A DNA stretch of 64,000 nucleotides from contig CM056724.1 of the NCBI GenBank assembly GCA_029844215.1, positions 36,494,446 to 36,558,445 on the forward strand. Direction: 5' to 3'. The position numbers and the translations under genes are program-made. The notes beneath the pieces were generated by a model, which did not search any database, had not been told where the DNA came from, and saw nothing but the letters and a program-made list of their open reading frames with translations. The first letter of the stretch is position 1. Each line of letters begins with the position of its first letter. This DNA is from Przewalskia tangutica. Lineage: Eukaryota; Streptophyta; Magnoliopsida; Solanales; Solanaceae. Shown one piece after another: positions 50,034-60,460 of this stretch.

Positions 50034-53000
50034 ATTAAAGTGTCTTGAAGAAGTCCCTAAGTTGCTAAGGAGCGACCTCGGATTTGGAGTGGATTGAGAT
50101 TCGTTAAGGTATAATCTTGTCTTTAAAGTGTTACAAGACTATATAATTATATTGTTGTTGATTAGCTTTACTTGTTGCTAGCATGAAGTTGATATGTTGA
50201 AGTTATAAGTATTATGGATTTCTTGTAGCTAAATCCGAAAAGTAATGTAAGCCATGTTAAGTTGGATTACATTTTGGTCGTTGATTAGAATCGTCGCATG
50301 TTATTAACTTAAAGATTTGTAGTAGTTATAATTGGTTGCGACTTGATATCATGTTATACTAACATTTGGATTGAAATGGAAATTGGATAAGAATTGATGT
50401 TGTAGTACTTCAAAGTTAGCCGAATTGGCCTAGTAAGTTGTATTAACTTGATATCGTTTGTGGTGAGCCAATTGGGGCTGTTTGGTTATTTCATTTGTAT
50501 TGGACTACCTTATAGATTGTGGTGAGCCAATTGGGGCTGTTTGGTTATTGTATTCGGCCTTGAAAAAGGTGGCAAAATAAGTAGAAACAAAGGAAGTGCT
50601 GTCCGATTTTCCGTAGAATTTGGCGACTTAGCACTTAGAATATTCTACGTTTGAAGTAAGAGGTTAATGGACATATTGTGACCATTATAGGTTGAAGTAC
50701 TAAGTATAGCGTATCCTACTGGGAGAGTGGAATAGCTATCAAGGTTGAAGTACTTTGGAGCATTTTGCTACGTGTCGATAATCGTCGCGAGGTATGTGAA
50801 CCTCTTCCTTCCTTTGGCATGATCCTATGTATGGAATATACTTGTGGTATCATTTCATGTTTCCTTCTACTCTTAGAAGTTAAGAGGTAGTTGTGTGATT
50901 TACTCTATGGAGAACTTTTCCTATCTTTTGAGCATGACTAGTTGCACGTATGTAGTACGGTAGACGTACAAGACTATGACATTCTTTACTTGTTTTATGT
51001 AATGCCAAGTCGGGTGAGTTAGGAGATTAACTCGCTTCTTTGAAAGTATAAAGGATGTCTTAAGTTTTATTAAGGTTAAGGGACTTAAAGAGTTTTAAAA
51101 ATATGTGATACTTGTTCCGTTTAAATGTATAAGTCCCTTGGATAGGAAAGTGTATATGACTAAGGTATAAAGTGAATATAACGGCTTTATGGGAAGTTAG
51201 TTATATTTGCCTTATGGAAAGATAAATGACTTGGCTATGTAAAGAGGCAACTTGATTTTACGACATCAATTGCCTAAGGTTTTATAATAAAAAGGAGTCG
51301 AGTTGATTTGGCTAATTTACGGCACAAATGAGAATAAGTATCGAACAAGCCACTGCAGCGTTAATAAAGGAAAATGTAATGACAATCCATTATGTTAAAA
51401 CAAGTAGAAATCCTCCATCTGCATAGAAGCTAAGATAAGACAAAATTGTATTACATTTTCTAGATCATGGCTACTTGATTAAGATCGTTATAAATAAGTA
51501 TAACTTATTCACGACGCACCAAAGATTTGTTACTAATTTTAAAAGAGTTTACGTATGAAGCTTCTAAGACTTTGAAACTTGTTTTCTTAAAAGTTAAGAG
51601 ACTTGAAGTATTTTGAAAGTTAAGAGAATTGATTTGAATGTATAAATCTCTTAGTTATAAAAGGAATGAGTTTGTCTAAAACCATAAAGGGTTATAACGG
51701 CTTTATGGGAAGTTGGTTATAACGGCTTTATGGAAGGATAAGAGAATGGTTTTCTAATAACAAATCAAGGAATAACTAGTATTAAGGAAGGGCAAATTGT
51801 TTTAAAGGTACCAATTGCTTAAGGTTTTAATAAAGAAGTCACTTGATTTGAAGCCTCAATTGTATTTCTAAAAAGTATTGTGACTTGTCGTGAAAAGTAG
51901 ATATGACTTGATACTACTGTTATTAGTATCTTGGAAGTTTTATTTGAAAGAGAATCATTTTAAAGGAGTAGAGGCACGTAGTACGTTGGGTTAAATTCTG
52001 ATTTTATAATGACATGTTAGTGCCTTAAGTAAACAAAATGAGAGTGTGTATGAACAAGCTAATAAGAAGTTAGGGATTTCTTAACTTGCTTATGTTATGT
52101 ATGATAAGTCGGTAGTACTTATGTTATGTATGGTGTTTCAGGTAGGGCTTATGTTATGTATGATGGCCATTGAGTTAGGGTAAGAGTATAAATGAGGGCA
52201 AGCCCCAAGACGTTATACCACCTTCTCCGGGGTAAGAGTATAAGTGAGGGTAAATCCCAAGACTGTACCACCGCTTTATGTGTTATTTGACTACGGCCGA
52301 GATAGGGTAAGAGTATAAATGGCAAGCCCCAAGACGTTATACCACCTTCTCCAGGTAAGAGTATAAATGAGGGCAAGCCCCAAGACGTTATACCCCCGCT
52401 TACCACCTCCTCCGGTAAGAGTATAAACGGCGGCAAGCCCCAAGACGTTATACCACCGTTTTGATTGATATTATGGGCGTGAGACCCATGGTTATGTTTT
52501 ACACTTTTAGCCGCCGGCGGTGATGGGGATTCCACGGCATGCTTTGATATTGGTGTGACTTGATCGCGCCCCGGTTTGGGTAGTATATGTGTCCCTCCGT
52601 AATGGGCCTGACTATGTTATGAAAGATAAGTAAGTTAGATAGAAATGAACTTAATGACTTCTCCTAAGTAAGTACGTAAGATATGACTATAACTCTTAAT
52701 GGAATGGAAAAAGATATTGATGTAAGTTATGTGGAAAAACTTGATTGAATTCTTAAGTATGTATGTAAGAATATGATGTTAATTCCTATTGAAAGAAGGA
52801 AAAGAATGATTAATGTACGATTAAGTTCATAAGTGGTAATGACACGCAGATCCGTATGTATTTTTATACTTGTCCTTGTCATTCTTTGTACGCTTATGAT
52901 CTGCTTATCAGACGTTATTTCTGCTCCATATTCGCACTGTTGTTATCGACTCTTCGGGGCTGCGTTCATGCCCGCAGGTTTAGGTACACAGTTGTGGATC

Positions 53001-53080
53001 CGCGAGCTTAGGATCCCGGTTCAGCAAGTTGAGATGGCTCCAGTGTTCCGGAGTTGTCACGTTTATGTTTATTCAGGGGT
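50034..53080 (+). repeat. Element E LTR copy 2
   Basis: It starts at ATTAAAGTGTCTTGAAG (as at 37208) and runs through the empty D site (50708-50712), the conserved inverted repeat (50612-50649) and the AAGCCCCAAGACGTTATACC tandem module (about 52180-52460). It has about 100 bp more than copy 1, mainly in the tandem module. It ends at TTCAGGGGT, before a 12-bp palindrome CCGGAGCTCCGG (53082-53093). Confidence 0.85.
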
Positions 53081-54136
53081 TCCGGAGCTCCGGTGCTGAT
53101 CCCCCTAACTCTCGATGCTCTGCTTCCTCTTCTTTTCTTGTTTCTCCCCTAACTCCCGATGCTCTGCCCCCTAAATTGTTTATTGCTATTTGACTGCTCT
53201 TCCCGCTGCGCTCTGCCTATGATGTTCTACTACTTTGCTCGCATGTGTAAAACGATTGCTACCTCACTCAGCTCTACTGTGCTCTGCCCCGCTGTGCTCT
53301 TCGAATGCCTATTGCATGCCTAAACGTTCTGCATTTATAGCTAGGGTTTTGGGTTCTAAGTTGGTAAGTAATAAAGGCTGATTTTGGACGAGATTTGGGC
53401 TTGATTCGTAAGTGATTTTTGTGCGATTTGTTACTGATTTTGAAGCCAGATTTGGGTGCTGGTTATGGTAAGAAATCGGCTAGGTGTGCGTGGGTAAAGG
53501 GAAACCCCGGATTCTCTGGCGAGAATCCAGGCTGGGGCGACGGGGGATGCGAGGGAGAGGTGCGGCGATCGTTTTTTAGGTTTAGGTTAGGTTCTGTTTT
53601 GTGAAGGTGAGGCGTGGAAGGGGAAATGAGATAAGGTCTTGTGGGCTGCTGGTGATAAATGGGTTCTGGGCTTGGGCGACGGGTAAGGGGTTCTGGGCTT
53701 GGGCGACGGGTAAGGGGTTCTGGGCTTGGGCGACGTGGGCTGGGTTAATTAATTAGGGTATTAGTTTTTAGGAGTTGATTTTAGGTGTATTATTAATCTA
53801 ATTGTTATAAATGCGGGCGTGCTATTTAATTAGTGCTTAATATTTTAGAACGCGGCGCTATTTATTTAAAATCTTATTTATTGTGCATTATTTTATTATT
53901 AATTATCATTTAAGAACTATGACAGAGCTCAAAATTAATAAATGCGGGCGCGAGACTCTAAGTGTTTAATACTCTACGTAAAATGCGGTGTTTATTATTA
54001 AATTGCTTATTTATGTCTGTATTAATGTTTATCACTGCATTTTTTATTATTTAAAATTATTAAAAATTATTTTGCAAAATTAGTGTGATTTTATAGCTAA
54101 TGACTGGACGGGAGGGTCAAAATTGGGTGTCAACAA
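53081..54136 (-). repeat. Element B left (3') LTR, proximal part
   Basis: On the minus strand the LTR begins at 54136 with TGTTGACACCCAATTTTGAC. The stretch includes three tandem copies of a 27-bp GGTTCTGGGCTTGGGCGACG unit (about 53658-53740), an AT-rich segment with repeated AAATGCGGGCG (53810-53990), and TGCTCTGCCCC-type repeats near 53115-53295. The open frame 53419-53604 has no recognisable domain. Confidence 0.7.
53658..53740. repeat. 27-bp tandem repeat, three copies
   Basis: GGTTCTGGGCTTGGGCGACG recurs three times at a 27-bp spacing, with GGTAAGG between copies. Confidence 0.9.
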
Positions 54137-54137
54137 C

Positions 54138-54152
54138 TTGTCCCTCTTTGTA
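54138..54152 (-). other. Element B polypurine tract
   Basis: On the minus strand CAAAGAGGGACAAG precedes the TGTTGACACCC start of the 3' LTR with one base between. It is purine-rich and at the expected place, though interrupted by pyrimidines. Confidence 0.55.
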
Positions 54153-54272
54153 TGGAGATGATGGAAGAATCTTCGGACAAAGACGTTGACTCATAGCCAA
54201 TTTTGTCTCGATCCAAAGAATTGCAAAAAATGTTGGGCAATTAAGACAAGGCTGACGCGGATTCAAAACTGT

Positions 54273-54530
54273 CCCAGTGTCGAGTTATGACGACACTGGA
54301 TTACCATGGTCAAACACTGCGCGGCTAACGCGACTCAATTGTCCCAGTGTCGAGTTATGACGACACTGGGCTATCATGGTCAAAACACCAAGGCGGGCTA
54401 ACGCGGACTCAAAGCTTGTCCCAGTGTCGAGTTATGACGACACTGGGCTACCATGGTCAAAACACCAAGGCGGGCTAACGCGGACTCAAAGCTTGTCCCA
54501 GTGTCGAGTTATGACGACACTGGGCTGTGG
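54273..54530. repeat. Tandem repeat with perfect 10-bp stem-loops (four copies)
   Basis: CCCAGTGTCG, an 8-nt loop AGTTATGA, and CGACACTGGG recur at 54273, 54343, 54420 and 54497, spaced 70, 77 and 77 bp. Arms are exact reverse complements in three copies; the first copy ends in A in place of G. Between stems lies CATGGTCAAAACACCAAGGC followed by GGGCTAACGCGGACTC. It lies just inside the 3' end of element B. Confidence 0.9.
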
Positions 54531-55084
54531 TGCTAAAAATAAAAAATAGAAGTAACTGGCTTGAACCTGGGGTGTACCGCTATGGCTTATGGTGCTGGGT
54601 TTTATGGTGATGTGGAACGAGTGGACCGACGCTTGAGGCCGCTTCTGCCATTCATTGGGAAGGTTGGCCCCCCAACAAATTGCCCCTTGTCAGAAGAGAA
54701 AATCCACGCCAGGCTTCCCGCCTGCACGCTAAGACTTAAACAAACGGTTAGTGCATAACTGTTAAGGCAAAATGATGATGCATAATTTTTAAAAGCAATG
54801 CAATTGTGAGTATAAAATGTTATCCCGCAAAAATGTGATGCCTGTTGTGTTGATACGATGCTGCAAATGTCGTGATTTCGCCCTTGCACGGACGTGTTGT
54901 GATTGTGAATGCAGATATGTTGTCCTTGCTGCAGATGTCCCTGTAGACTAAAGCTTAAGAAAGAGTTAGTGCATAACTGCTAAGACATAATAATAAAGCA
55001 TGAATAAGAAATGCAATTTTGAGAGCAGAGAAATTGTCCCTGCATAGATGTGATATGCTGATGATAGCATCGTTTTCGGACTTG

Positions 55085-55810
55085 CGTCATAGCGTCATTT
55101 TCGGACTTTTTGTGCTGATAACGTCGTTGCCTGGACGTGTTGCTGCTGACGTCGTTGCGTAGACATAATGCTGATCACGTCGTTGTCTGGACGTGTTCTT
55201 TGCCGGGCGCTGCGGACTTGCTGTGCTGATAACGTCGTTGCCTGGACGTGTTGTTGCTGGCGTCGTTGCGTAGACATAATGTTGATCACGTCGTTGTCTG
55301 GACGTGTTGCTGCTGGCGTCGTTTTCGGACTTGCTGTGCTGATAACGTCGTTGCCGGGACGTGTTGCTGCTGGCGTCGTTGCGTAGACATAATGCTGATC
55401 ACGTCGTTGTCTGGACGTGTTGCTGCTGGCGTCGTTTTCGGACTTGCTGTGCTGATAACGTCGTTGCCGGGATGTTGCCGGGCGCCGCTGCGTAGACATA
55501 ATGTTGATCACGCCATTGTCCGGACGTGTTCGCCGGGCGCCGCTTTCGGACTTCTTGGCCGATAACGCCGCGCCGGACGATATCTTCCGGGCGCCGTTGC
55601 GTAGACATAATGTTGATCACGCCGTTGTCCGGACGCGGTTGCCGCTGGCGCCATTTTCGACTTGCGGCTGATAACGTCGTTGCCGGGACGTGTTGCTGAT
55701 GGCGTTGTTGCATAGACATAATGCTGATCACGTCGTTGTCTGGACGTGTTGCTGATGACGTCGTTTTTGGACTTGTTGTGCTGATAACGTCGTTGCCTAG
55801 ACGTGTTGCT
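55085..55810. repeat. About 110-bp tandem array in element B
   Basis: AGACATAATG recurs at 55161, 55272, 55386, 55495, 55604 and 55715 (109-114 bp spacing). Units are built from shorter related pieces such as CGTCGTTGCCTGGACGTGTT and GTCGTTTTCGGACTTG, a roughly 35-40 bp sub-period. Tandem arrays of this kind are common in Tat/Ogre elements. Confidence 0.88.
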
Positions 55811-56616
55811 GATGCTCCTGTAGAATAAATGCTCCTGCAAGCTAAGTTTGAGAAAAATTAGTGTATACCTGTTTAAATGAAATGATAAATACATATGAGA
55901 CGTGCAATTCTATGGGTAGAGATGTCGTCCCTGATACGCCTGATGAATACTGAGATGTTGTCCTTGCACGGACATGCTAAACGCCAGAACCGATTTAATT
56001 GCCATGATGCCTTTGTTGTGTGCAAATTCGACTTTGTGCCCGAGTTGATGCGCTAGGCTTAGTTGCGGAACTTTGAATTTTGACTGCTGATTGTCGATGG
56101 CCCTTTCTGTTTCTGCTGCTTCTAGTGCGGACTTTGAACTTTGGATTGTTGTCATATCCTCTCGCCTCGCTGCTTTTCTCGCTTCGCGAAGAAAACTTTT
56201 GCCGTATTTTCGCCTACCGTTGCACTTTCTCGCTCATAATATGAAAGACCTGCGCTCAAAGAAAATTTGTGAGTTTGGGAGGGGGGGTCGATTCGCATTT
56301 GACTTCGCCGCCTTGTTCCTTGACATCTGCGTGTCCGCTCGCTGACTCGCAACCCTTGTCCGTTTCCTACCTTGTCCCGCTTTGAATACGCAGCGGCGTT
56401 TGGCCTAAAGTGGGTCTCAATGGAGTTGCTTGTGTATTCTCGTTATTTTCAGAACGAAGGGAAAGTTTCCTAATGGTGTGACCGAAGCCGATTTAGGCCG
56501 CCTACGTATCCCCATGAGGGAATCAGGTCATGACGTAGTTCAAATTGCAAGCAAAACTTAAGCGAAACATCATTAAATCTTAAATATGAGTCTTAAATTA
56601 TTCTGCTAAACTAAAT

Positions 56617-57420
56617 TGCTTTTTCTTATCCAACCGCGACATATTTTGGCGAATCTCCTGCTTAAATAAAAATGTTAGAAAATAAATAAAAGTGTTAAAT
56701 GTTTGAAAGTGCTTAAAATGCTAAAGGGTGCTAGAATATTAAAGGTGCTAAAAAGGTGCTAGAAATGCTAAGGTGCTAAATGCTAAAAAGTTTTAAAAAG
56801 GTGCTAAAAGGTGTTTAAAAGTGCTAAGGGTTCGCGGAGTCGCCACCTAATTAATTGGGTGAATTAGGACACCTAAATGTCAACTAGGTTAAAGTCAACA
56901 CTAACTCCATTTTTATGGTCTGCTAAACTTAATGAGATTCCGGGCAAGGGTTCTTTATTAATCTAGAGGGAAGGGGTTAGGCACCCTCTAAGATCCGCTA
57001 ACTTGCGGTTATCCTGCCAAACCTAGGGTAATTGTTATGTTTAAAAATGCGTGTTTTGAAAATATAAAAAATGCTTCGAAATATTTTATAAAAGAAGGCA
57101 TGTTGAATAAAGTGCTATAAAGTTTCAAAGTGTGCATTTATATTGTTTATGGTGCAAAGTCGATTTATGGACTATAGATATGCATTTATCTGCGAAATCA
57201 AGAAGGGGTGCGTTAGTTTTAGATATGCAATTTTAACAATTAGGCAAAAGATTAAATATGAATGACAGGCCTAAGATAGATAAATTAGAAGTGTGTTTCA
57301 AGTTTTAAAGCTAACCACCCCAGTTCATGTATTCAAGGATTAATTGTTCTAAACAACCTATTAATTACAACGTTGAATAATTAGGCAATAATTTAAACAA
57401 ATAAGATAAAAGGAGGATAT
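56617..57420 (-). repeat. Element B right (5') LTR, part left of element C
   Basis: It matches 34606-35406 almost base for base from CCGCGACAT onward. The terminal bases differ (TGCTTTTTCTTATCC here, TGTCACGCCCTTTTCC at the left copy), so the LTR/PBS border has been altered. It ends at GGATAT where C is inserted; the uninterrupted left copy continues GGATATGATCGCGG at 35401. Confidence 0.85.
57416..57420. other. Probable left target-site duplication of element C (GATAT)
   Basis: GATAT precedes the LTR end of C. The intact B LTR has GATAT followed by GATCGCGG at 35402. The partner lies beyond the window, so this is a prediction. Confidence 0.6.
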
Positions 57421-57939
57421 TGTCACGACCCGACCCCGGGAAACCGTACCAAAAGATAAGCCTCCGGAGGGAAAGGAGCTTCTTTCCAAAAACTGAACAG
57501 AGATCCTAAGAGCAAGGATCACCAACCTGGGTACCTATAACCTGCGGGCATGAACGCAGCTCCGGGTCAAGATAACAAAAATTTAGTATGGAATGTAAAT
57601 AAAATGCAATAACCAAATCAGATTCGTATAAAAGAATGTCATTTTAACTCCTGAAATCAATCATATATTAACCGTTCCTTTCCTTCTTTCAATAAAATTA
57701 ACAACATATTCATACATACATACTTAAGAGTTTAATTCAGTCTTTTTCACATAACTTACATATCTTACATAACATAATCAGACCCATTATGTAGGGACTT
57801 CTTATTTGGGAGCTTACTTTGATTATCCATACGTGATAACGCATCCGCCCATTTCATGACACGGTGTACTCATAAATCATGTGGCATAATCCGCCCGCCC
57901 GCTGGCCTGTAAGATGACGTAACCCTACTGCGTGAAGGC

Positions 57940-58125
57940 TCTGGTAATATGGCGATCCGCCTATGTAGGCTCGGTGTATTTCATAACGTAATCCGACCTA
58001 TTTGTAGGCTCGGTGTATTTCATAACGTAATCCGCCTATTCGTAGGCTGGTGTATTTCATAACGTAATCCGCCTATTCGTAGGCTCCTGTATTTCATAAC
58101 GTAATCCGCCTATTTGTAGGCTCCT
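57940..58125 (-). repeat. 37-38 bp tandem module in element C LTR
   Basis: CGTAATCCGCCTATTCGTAG and close variants recur with TGTATTTCATAA between them. The second LTR has the same module at about 62590-62785. Confidence 0.88.
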
Positions 58126-58861
58126 GTGATTTTCCTTACATAACATTTTTAAACCATCTTTTCACTTCTTCTTAAGTCGTCATAACAACTTCCAATAAAG
58201 CTATTATAACAACCATTCATTTTAGAGAACTTATGTCACTTTTATTCTTACAACATTTAGGAAAACGGGATCCAAATATACTACGTACATACATACTTAA
58301 AAAGAATCAGACGCTTAAAACTTCATAATCCTTAAAAGACAATCAAAGTTCTTAGTCTTCAAACTTCATAACATACTTCCTTTAAAGCCCAATTACTTAT
58401 ACAAAAACATATAAAGTTCCATACCTTCCCAAAACCAAGTAATTCATTCCCTTAAAATCGTATAACTTCCACTTTTAAAATCAATAACCTTTTCACATAT
58501 AAATTCAAGTCATTTTCGAACATAAAAATCCACTTACTTACTTGAAACAAATCAAGACACATAGCCTTTAAATCAAATCTCATAACTTCCTAACCGTTTA
58601 CTAACGCCTCCCATAAGACCTAGTAAGGACTTAGGACAATTTAAACATACTCTTAACTTAGATTCTACAATGTAAATACTTCTTAACTTCTAAGAGTAGA
58701 AGGAATCTTGAAATACTATCACATGGAGATTTCATACGTAGGATCATGCCAAAGAAAGAAGAGGTTCACATACCTCGACGACTAGCGACAAGTTGCAAAA
58801 AGGCTCCAAAGTACTTCAACCTATAATGGCCACAATACGTCCATTAACCTCTTAATTCAAA

Positions 58862-58899
58862 CGTAGAATATTCTAAGTGCTAAGTCGCTAAATTCTACG
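58862..58899 (-). promoter_or_regulatory. Conserved LTR inverted repeat, element C 3' LTR
   Basis: CGTAGAAT (58862-58869) and ATTCTACG (58892-58899) with a 22-nt spacer, as in A, D and E. The second copy in C is at 63513-63550. Confidence 0.7.
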
Positions 58900-60096
58900 G
58901 AAAATCTGACAGCACCTCCTTTGTTTCTACTCACTTTGCCACCTTTTTCAAGGCCGAAATACAATAACCAAACAGCCCCAATTGGCTCACAACAATAAAG
59001 AAGGTAGTCCAATACAAATGAATAACTAAATGCCCCAATTGGCTCACAATTTAGAAAGTAGTCCAAATTCGACCACCTAGAGTTCAACCATACCAATACT
59101 TATCAAATTTCCATTTCAATCCAATTTGTTAATCATAACATGATATCAAGTCGCATTTGGTTAAAACTACCACAATCTTCAAATCAATAACATGCGACGA
59201 TTCTAATAACGACTAAATTGAAATCCAACTTAACATGGCTTACATTACATTCCGGATTTCCAATGCTACAATCAATCCACAATCCTTATAAACTTCTACA
59301 TATCAACTTCATGCTAGCAACACGTAAAGCTAACAACAACAATATAAATATATAATCTTGTAACACATTAAAGGACAAAATTATACCTCAACGAATCTTA
59401 ATCCGATTCCAATCCGAAGTCGCTCCTAGTAGTTTAGAACCTCTCCATGACACTTCAATCCGCTCGTTGAGACCCTTAGAACCCTACCAACAACTTTCCT
59501 TCAACTTCCAATCCAAAACCTAGAAAGACTTTAGGTTTTCGCTTATGACTAACCCGTAAACTATTTTTTTCCAAGATTTCTCTATTGAGATACACTTAAA
59601 TAACACTCATGAACCTTGGTTTAAAATGTGGGGCTAAATGGACAAGAAACAATTTTTTTTTCCTTCTTTGAGAGCTAGAACCCGAGAGCTCCTTTTGTTG
59701 TTCATCCAATTCTCTTGAAATTTTGGCTAAGTGTGGGACTAGTTTCACTACTAGTATACATATATAACATAATGGAGGGTTAAGATAGGAACAATTGGGT
59801 GGTTTGGATGATCTCTTAACAAATATCAAGACTTGTGGGACCTTGACTTAGTCAAACTTCTCAAGCTAATCAACTTGCAAGACTTGCCATCTAGGACTAT
59901 GGTCAATGACCATATTGGCCATGCCAATTTCGTCCAAGGCATCTATAAGGGTGACACGTGTCGCCTCCCATTCGTCACAATAATACGCTTTCCGACAATT
60001 CCATAATTCCGTTAAATTTTTACAAGTCTCAAATTTAACACTTATGAAGTTCTTACGCACGCTCTAACACATGTCCTGCAATTACGGGGTGTAACA

Positions 60097-60109
60097 TTCT
60101 TCCCCCCTT
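60097..60109 (-). other. Element C polypurine tract
   Basis: On the minus strand AAGGGGGGAAGAA, identical to element A, directly before the LTR. Confidence 0.92.
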
Positions 60110-60460
60110 AGAAACATTCATCCTCGAATGTTCTTTCGGAGTCAAACTTATAATTAGCGACATAGTTTCCTTTCACAACTTGACATACCAACAATGCCAC
60201 ACATGGCCCTAATACCTCGCACACGCATATCTGTCCATCATAAGCCCAAACGAGGTTACCTTTTCGTACTTCCAACTCCTTCTAACATACATACATAACT
60301 TCAATATTATCCGTTCTTAATACTTAAACATAAAATAACCTTATCATGCCTACAGATCAGAAAGGGTCAAGATATACCATTCATATAAAGGCGGTTCAAA
60401 GGACCGCTAAAATGGAAACTTCCACCACGACCCGCCACGGCTGCCGTGGATGAACATCCC
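60110..60460 (-). other. Element C tail without pol
   Basis: On the minus strand the end reads GACTCCGAAAGAACATTCGA then GGATGAATGTTTCTAAGGGG, matching the tail of element A. The remaining 250 bp are AT-rich and show no RT, RNase H, integrase or chromodomain motif. Confidence 0.65.

Larger units (their letters stand above)
36567..53080 (+). mobile_element. Element E: chromovirus LTR pair fused by internal deletion, host to element D
   Basis: It starts TGTTACACCCCGTATTTGCA in B's LTR. Two partial LTR copies follow head to tail. Copy 1 is 36567-37890 plus 47773-50033, with D inserted between. Copy 2 is 50034 to about 53080. No PBS, coding region or PPT lies between the copies. The junction GGGGTACGGCGGATTAAAG fuses a point near the LTR end to a point about 640 bp inside the LTR, with shared GCGG. 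The simplest reading is a 5' LTR joined to a 3' LTR after microhomology-mediated loss of everything between. The right end stops at TTCAGGGGT without the usual GTGACA, so the far end is also truncated and no TSD is visible. Confidence 0.75.
54137..56616 (-). other. Element B internal region, non-coding
   Basis: 2.5 kb lie between the two LTRs. No gag, protease, RT or integrase motif is seen on either strand. The region holds a hairpin-bearing tandem repeat (54273-54530), a unique stretch with CCCCCCAACAAATTGCCCCT (54668-54687), a 110-bp tandem array (about 55085-55810) and a leader-like segment at 56450-56540 that reads ACGTCATGACCTGATTCCCT and GGGGATACGTAGGCGGCC on the minus strand. A canonical PBS next to the right LTR was not found. 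Large open frames here follow the tandem arrays and are not genes. Confidence 0.65.
57421..60096 (-). repeat. Element C 3' LTR
   Basis: 2,676 bp, copied from 61843 onward with high similarity. It contains tandem units around GTAATCCGCCTATTCGTAGG (about 57940-58125, 37-38 bp period), the conserved inverted repeat (58862-58899) and the GAGCCAATTGGGGC block shared with E (58975-59050). The open frames 58857-59096 and 59596-59829 are LTR sequence, not genes. Confidence 0.92.

Noticed and set aside
50034..53080. Interpreting element E as a complete retrotransposon with internal region
   Set aside because: No PBS, PPT or coding sequence lies between the two LTR copies, and they join directly at 50030-50033.
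55095..55894. Arginine- and histidine-rich repeat proteins on the minus strand
   Set aside because: They follow a tandem DNA array, are open in several frames at once, and change frame between units. Treated as non-coding.
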